Positions 61,052-64,000 of a stretch of DNA of 64,000 nucleotides are shown one piece after another. Where the stretch lies: the NCBI GenBank assembly GCA_907163375.1, contig CAJQUW010001420.1, forward strand, positions 868,001 to 932,000, in the 5' to 3' direction. Under the pieces are notes generated by a model that saw only the letters and a list, made by a program, of their open reading frames with translations, did no database searches and had not been told where the DNA came from. The stretch is from Prostheceraeus crozeri (lineage: Eukaryota > Platyhelminthes > Polycladida > Euryleptidae). The translations under genes were made by a program, and so were the position numbers. Within the stretch, counting starts at the first letter, position 1. Each line of letters starts with the position of its first letter.

Positions 61052-61831
61052 AATGAAATTTGAATAACAGGATGGCTCTTGGCTCCTGGAAAGCTCTGGG
61101 TCACTAGTCGTCGGGTCAATATTTTTTGGCGCGGTTCGCTCTGGTCACCCCTGTTCTTCTTCAATGGTTGTACAACAAGAAACAGAATTTCCTCTTCTAA
61201 GTGCACACTCTGTGTTTGTGTTATAAGGTAGCCTAGCTCTGAATCCGAAGGACATTCTGCATTTGATGCATCTATAGTATCATTAAGCCAGAGCCTCTAT
61301 GACTCCGGAAGCGGTGGAAGCGATTTCTGTCGCCCTTGGATTTTACAGAAATTCGGATGTATTTTCTACTACCATATCAGAGTTGTGAGCGCTTTCAGAC
61401 ATTGCATGAGGATTTGAAAAATTGTGTTAACTCCAAATGTCATATGCATGCACATTGTACATGTATTGATACTTTATTATGTTCTTCCTTAGTACATGGG
61501 TTTGAATTTTGCATGTATTCCTGAGAGAATTTAGATCAGATACATGATCATGTTTTCATGAGCAACTTCATGCCATTCCAGAGGATATTTCACACTCATT
61601 ATTCTTTAATCACTGCTTTTTTAGGCTACTCCTTAAACGTATATGTAAGGTAGAGTGATTATGAGAATAGAATAATTAAATATTGAGTTGTATCCTCAGT
61701 TAAAAAATGGGAACAGACCTAAATAACTGCCATTTCATCCAATATCATGAGTCATCAGGAGGCCTCGTTCACATCTCTCAACATCGATACAACACCCTAT
61801 TCAAAGTTGCAGCCATGCCCGGGTCAATTTG

Positions 61832-61954
61832 AGATTTGCAATTAGCAAGTTAATGAAATTTCGACGGGCATGCATGAAATATCACTTTAAATGTGTTTGA
61901 AGTGATAGTTAATGAATGTCGTCGAAATTTTACTAACTTGCTAATTGCAAATCT
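61832..61954. repeat. Imperfect hairpin, about 36-bp outer arms with an inner stem
   Basis: AGATTTGCAATTAGCAAGTT at 61832 pairs with AACTTGCTAATTGCAAATCT ending 61954. The pairing continues through TCGACG/CGTCGA and again inside through ATCACTTT/GAAGTGAT. The whole 123-base unit can fold as one long stem, roughly the size and form of a small-RNA precursor or a MITE. Confidence 0.8.
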
Positions 61955-63799
61955 GATCATGAGAAGTAAAGCATACACTCATTTATGATTGAATTGTATG
62001 TCAGTTCAGTATCTAGAAATACGGTTCACGGGTCATAGTCTCAGCGGATCACGGGTCACTGATGGTTTCAACTCTGTCCGCAGCACCCCATTTCCTGTCC
62101 TCTCGTACCTGTAAGGAGTCACAGGAATCGATTTCTCTCTCTTTCCTTCTCTCTTGTAGATTCATATCATCCCCAGAGCGATCCTTTCTCCTTCCATTTG
62201 CACAAGGCAAAGAGGGTGACCACTAAATGAGATAACATTCGCATTCAATATCTCTTCGCCTATTCTCTGCCTCTGTCGCAACTATTCTCTGACTCTCATC
62301 AGAAACTTTCTAAGTTCCGTGCTTCGTCGCATTGTATCTCGCTATTAAAGCAATATACGAAGTTTTCCGCGGTGCTTAATTCATTCTAGCGAAAGCTCTA
62401 GGGTTTTTGATGACGGGATTTTAATGAAGCGTTTCCTATCTCAGTACATGGTAGTGATTACTCGCTCCTGCGAAGTCAGATAACGCATCAACTGACTTGA
62501 GCACATCATCATTCTGCTTCCTGTCGAACTGAATCGATGACTCACTCTGAGAGCAGGCAGAATTCAATCAGATTGTGAACGCACTTGGGATCACAGGAAA
62601 AGTTTGAAGGCCATAAATGCTACCGTTAATACAATTAGATAATCATGTGCAAAGCAGGTGTTTATCCGGTGTATGGTTTAATGAAGGAATTATTACTGAA
62701 GGAAATATACAGTCATGAAACCGCTACTATGAATCGGAAATGCAAACGCTTGCCTTCTTGAGGTCGAGATAAACTCATGAGATAGAATTAATGCGATGGT
62801 TCCGCCTCTAAAAGCGTATACATTTAGTGAGCACCGGTTCGTCTGGCCATGTTATATGTTCTATCACGCTTGAATGTGATGAATGGAATCAAAATCATAA
62901 TTTAGTAATAACACAAACAAGAACAGTCCTTGTCATTGATGTGATTACAGCGATTTCGGTTTTGTGTCAATTTATAGACTGTTGGTTCTAAGTGGTCCGA
63001 AATCGAAGTTGCAAATTGCTCCTCTAAAACAGAATGTGACATAACCTTGATGACATTCTGTATAGTATAATTTGAGAGCCATTCAGAATCGCAAGAGCAG
63101 ACGCCTTACTGAATCACATTTACAAATTATTGCGTCATTAAATTTCATCCATAGAACAGCATATGTCCACTTATGTTGCGCAGAATAGGCCTACGCAACA
63201 AATTCTGCACTCATTGAAAATTTATCTTTGATAAAGGATTTAGTTTGGAAATATCCAATTGAGATTTGCAAATGTCCAAATATCAGGAATAATTATTCTT
63301 TTCATAGTTAACTGAAAATTGCTTGTGCATCAACAAAAATGCTCTTCAAGATTCAAGTGAAGAGAACGGTAAACATTGCAGAGAGAAAAGACACACATCT
63401 CTCGATCACTAGATTAGATTATTTTGACTTTCTATAAGCGCAATTTGACTGAGCCTGATTATCCCGATTTTGTTTCATCATTTGTTTCCTAAATCACTTG
63501 CTTTGCTGGCGCTTGATATGATATTTTGATAGTTACCTGCGGCATTTTTATTAGATAGACGATTTTTTTATAATTGTAACACTGCATAATGAGTATGAGG
63601 ATTTCGTGAAAGATATTCATATTTCAGACGTTTTGTGCTAATATTGTAATTTTGTTTGGAAGAAAAATCAAACAAAAGTGTCAATTGAGTAAAACTGTAT
63701 CAAATGTTATTGAAATTATAAACAAATTGTAATTAATTTCTTAATTAATTCATTCTTAATTAATTTGTTTCGAATTTCGACAGTCATTTGAAAGCTTGA
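61955..63799. other. No gene recognised
   Basis: AT-rich with CT-rich tracts near 62130-62190. No coding or repeat feature is supported. Confidence 0.4.
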
Positions 63800-64000
63800 C
63801 ACGAACCTGATTCAATGGTGATCTCTGTTGCGGCGATTCTTCTCGTTGACTGCCCAAAACTCGCTTCCATACATCATCACCTGGTCGCACCATGGTTGTG
63901 CAGACCTTGCTTTTAATTTTGTCGGCATCTTGTTGTCGTACAATACCCCTGTTAGTCATCTCCAACTTCCCCCAGCCGCTTGGATCCTTCTATTCACTTC
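63800..64000 (-). pseudogene. LINE reverse-transcriptase C-terminal fragment, runs off the window
   Basis: From the right edge on the minus strand, three frames join as VNRRIQAAGGSWR, TGVLYDNKMPTKLK, KVCTTMVRP and MMYGSEFWAVNEKNRRN. This is the well-known post-catalytic block of LINE reverse transcriptases (RI..A...W......D...P..LK.K.Y...VRP..LYG.E.W). At least two frameshifts are present. The rest of the element should lie beyond position 64000. Confidence 0.8.

Overview
This is a eukaryotic, AT-rich, transposon-filled stretch of animal DNA, most likely from an invertebrate; I cannot name the species. It contains one host gene that I can reconstruct with confidence, with short exons and GT-AG introns of 0.8-9.4 kb. 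Nearly everything else recognisable is decayed mobile DNA: hAT, Tc1, mariner and Crypton pseudogenes, LINE fragments, terminal-inverted-repeat (TIR) elements without coding capacity, and foldback repeats. I see no bacterial-style operons, CRISPR arrays, rRNA genes or intact tRNA genes.

Host gene (about 7680-43089, plus strand): an asteroid/ASTE1-like XPG-family nuclease. Eight coding exons join in phase into a predicted protein of 623 aa. It has an N-terminal XPG domain beginning MGLNGLMGF, an XPG-I domain, a GND motif and the asteroid-type C-terminal half. All acidic positions expected for a FEN1-type active site are present. A ninth possible exon (31849-31988) lies inside a hAT-like element in the intron between exons 6 and 7. 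It can be included in frame only through a second acceptor 11 bases further into the next exon, which makes it a testable transposon-born cassette exon.

Layout. 1-7679: upstream DNA with a 48-bp tandem duplication, a 2-kb TIR element (3732-5788) and a decayed LINE carrying ORF1 and endonuclease remnants (6140-7062). 7680-43089: the ASTE1-like gene. Its introns hold a 3.2-kb hAT element with a frameshifted transposase (9091-12305), hAT-like TIR elements (12705-13729 and 29631-32277), a 1.74-kb element made of CCCGAT-rich repeats (22786-24529), a foldback (25885-26087), a large inverted repeat (35142-37440), a mariner relic (38210-38870), an inverted repeat pair (38921/41101), an AT microsatellite and a perfect 65-bp hairpin (41771-41935). 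43090-64000: no confident host gene. This part holds a Crypton tyrosine recombinase pseudogene (44842-45775, minus), two inverted copies of an 0.82-0.85 kb element (47033-47856 with a perfect 8-bp target duplication, and 55411-56264), a hAT dimerisation fragment (48690-48870), a 459-bp TIR element exactly bracketed by a 41-bp direct repeat (49624-50164), several hairpins, a Tc1 element with TIRs and TA duplications (57066-58680), a small pogo-like TIR element (60117-60261) and a LINE reverse-transcriptase fragment running off the right edge.

The most distinctive observations are the candidate exonised transposon segment with its matched tandem acceptor, and a set of hammerhead-ribozyme-like cores scattered through inverted repeats and repeat tails. 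All reading is by eye; no similarity search was run.
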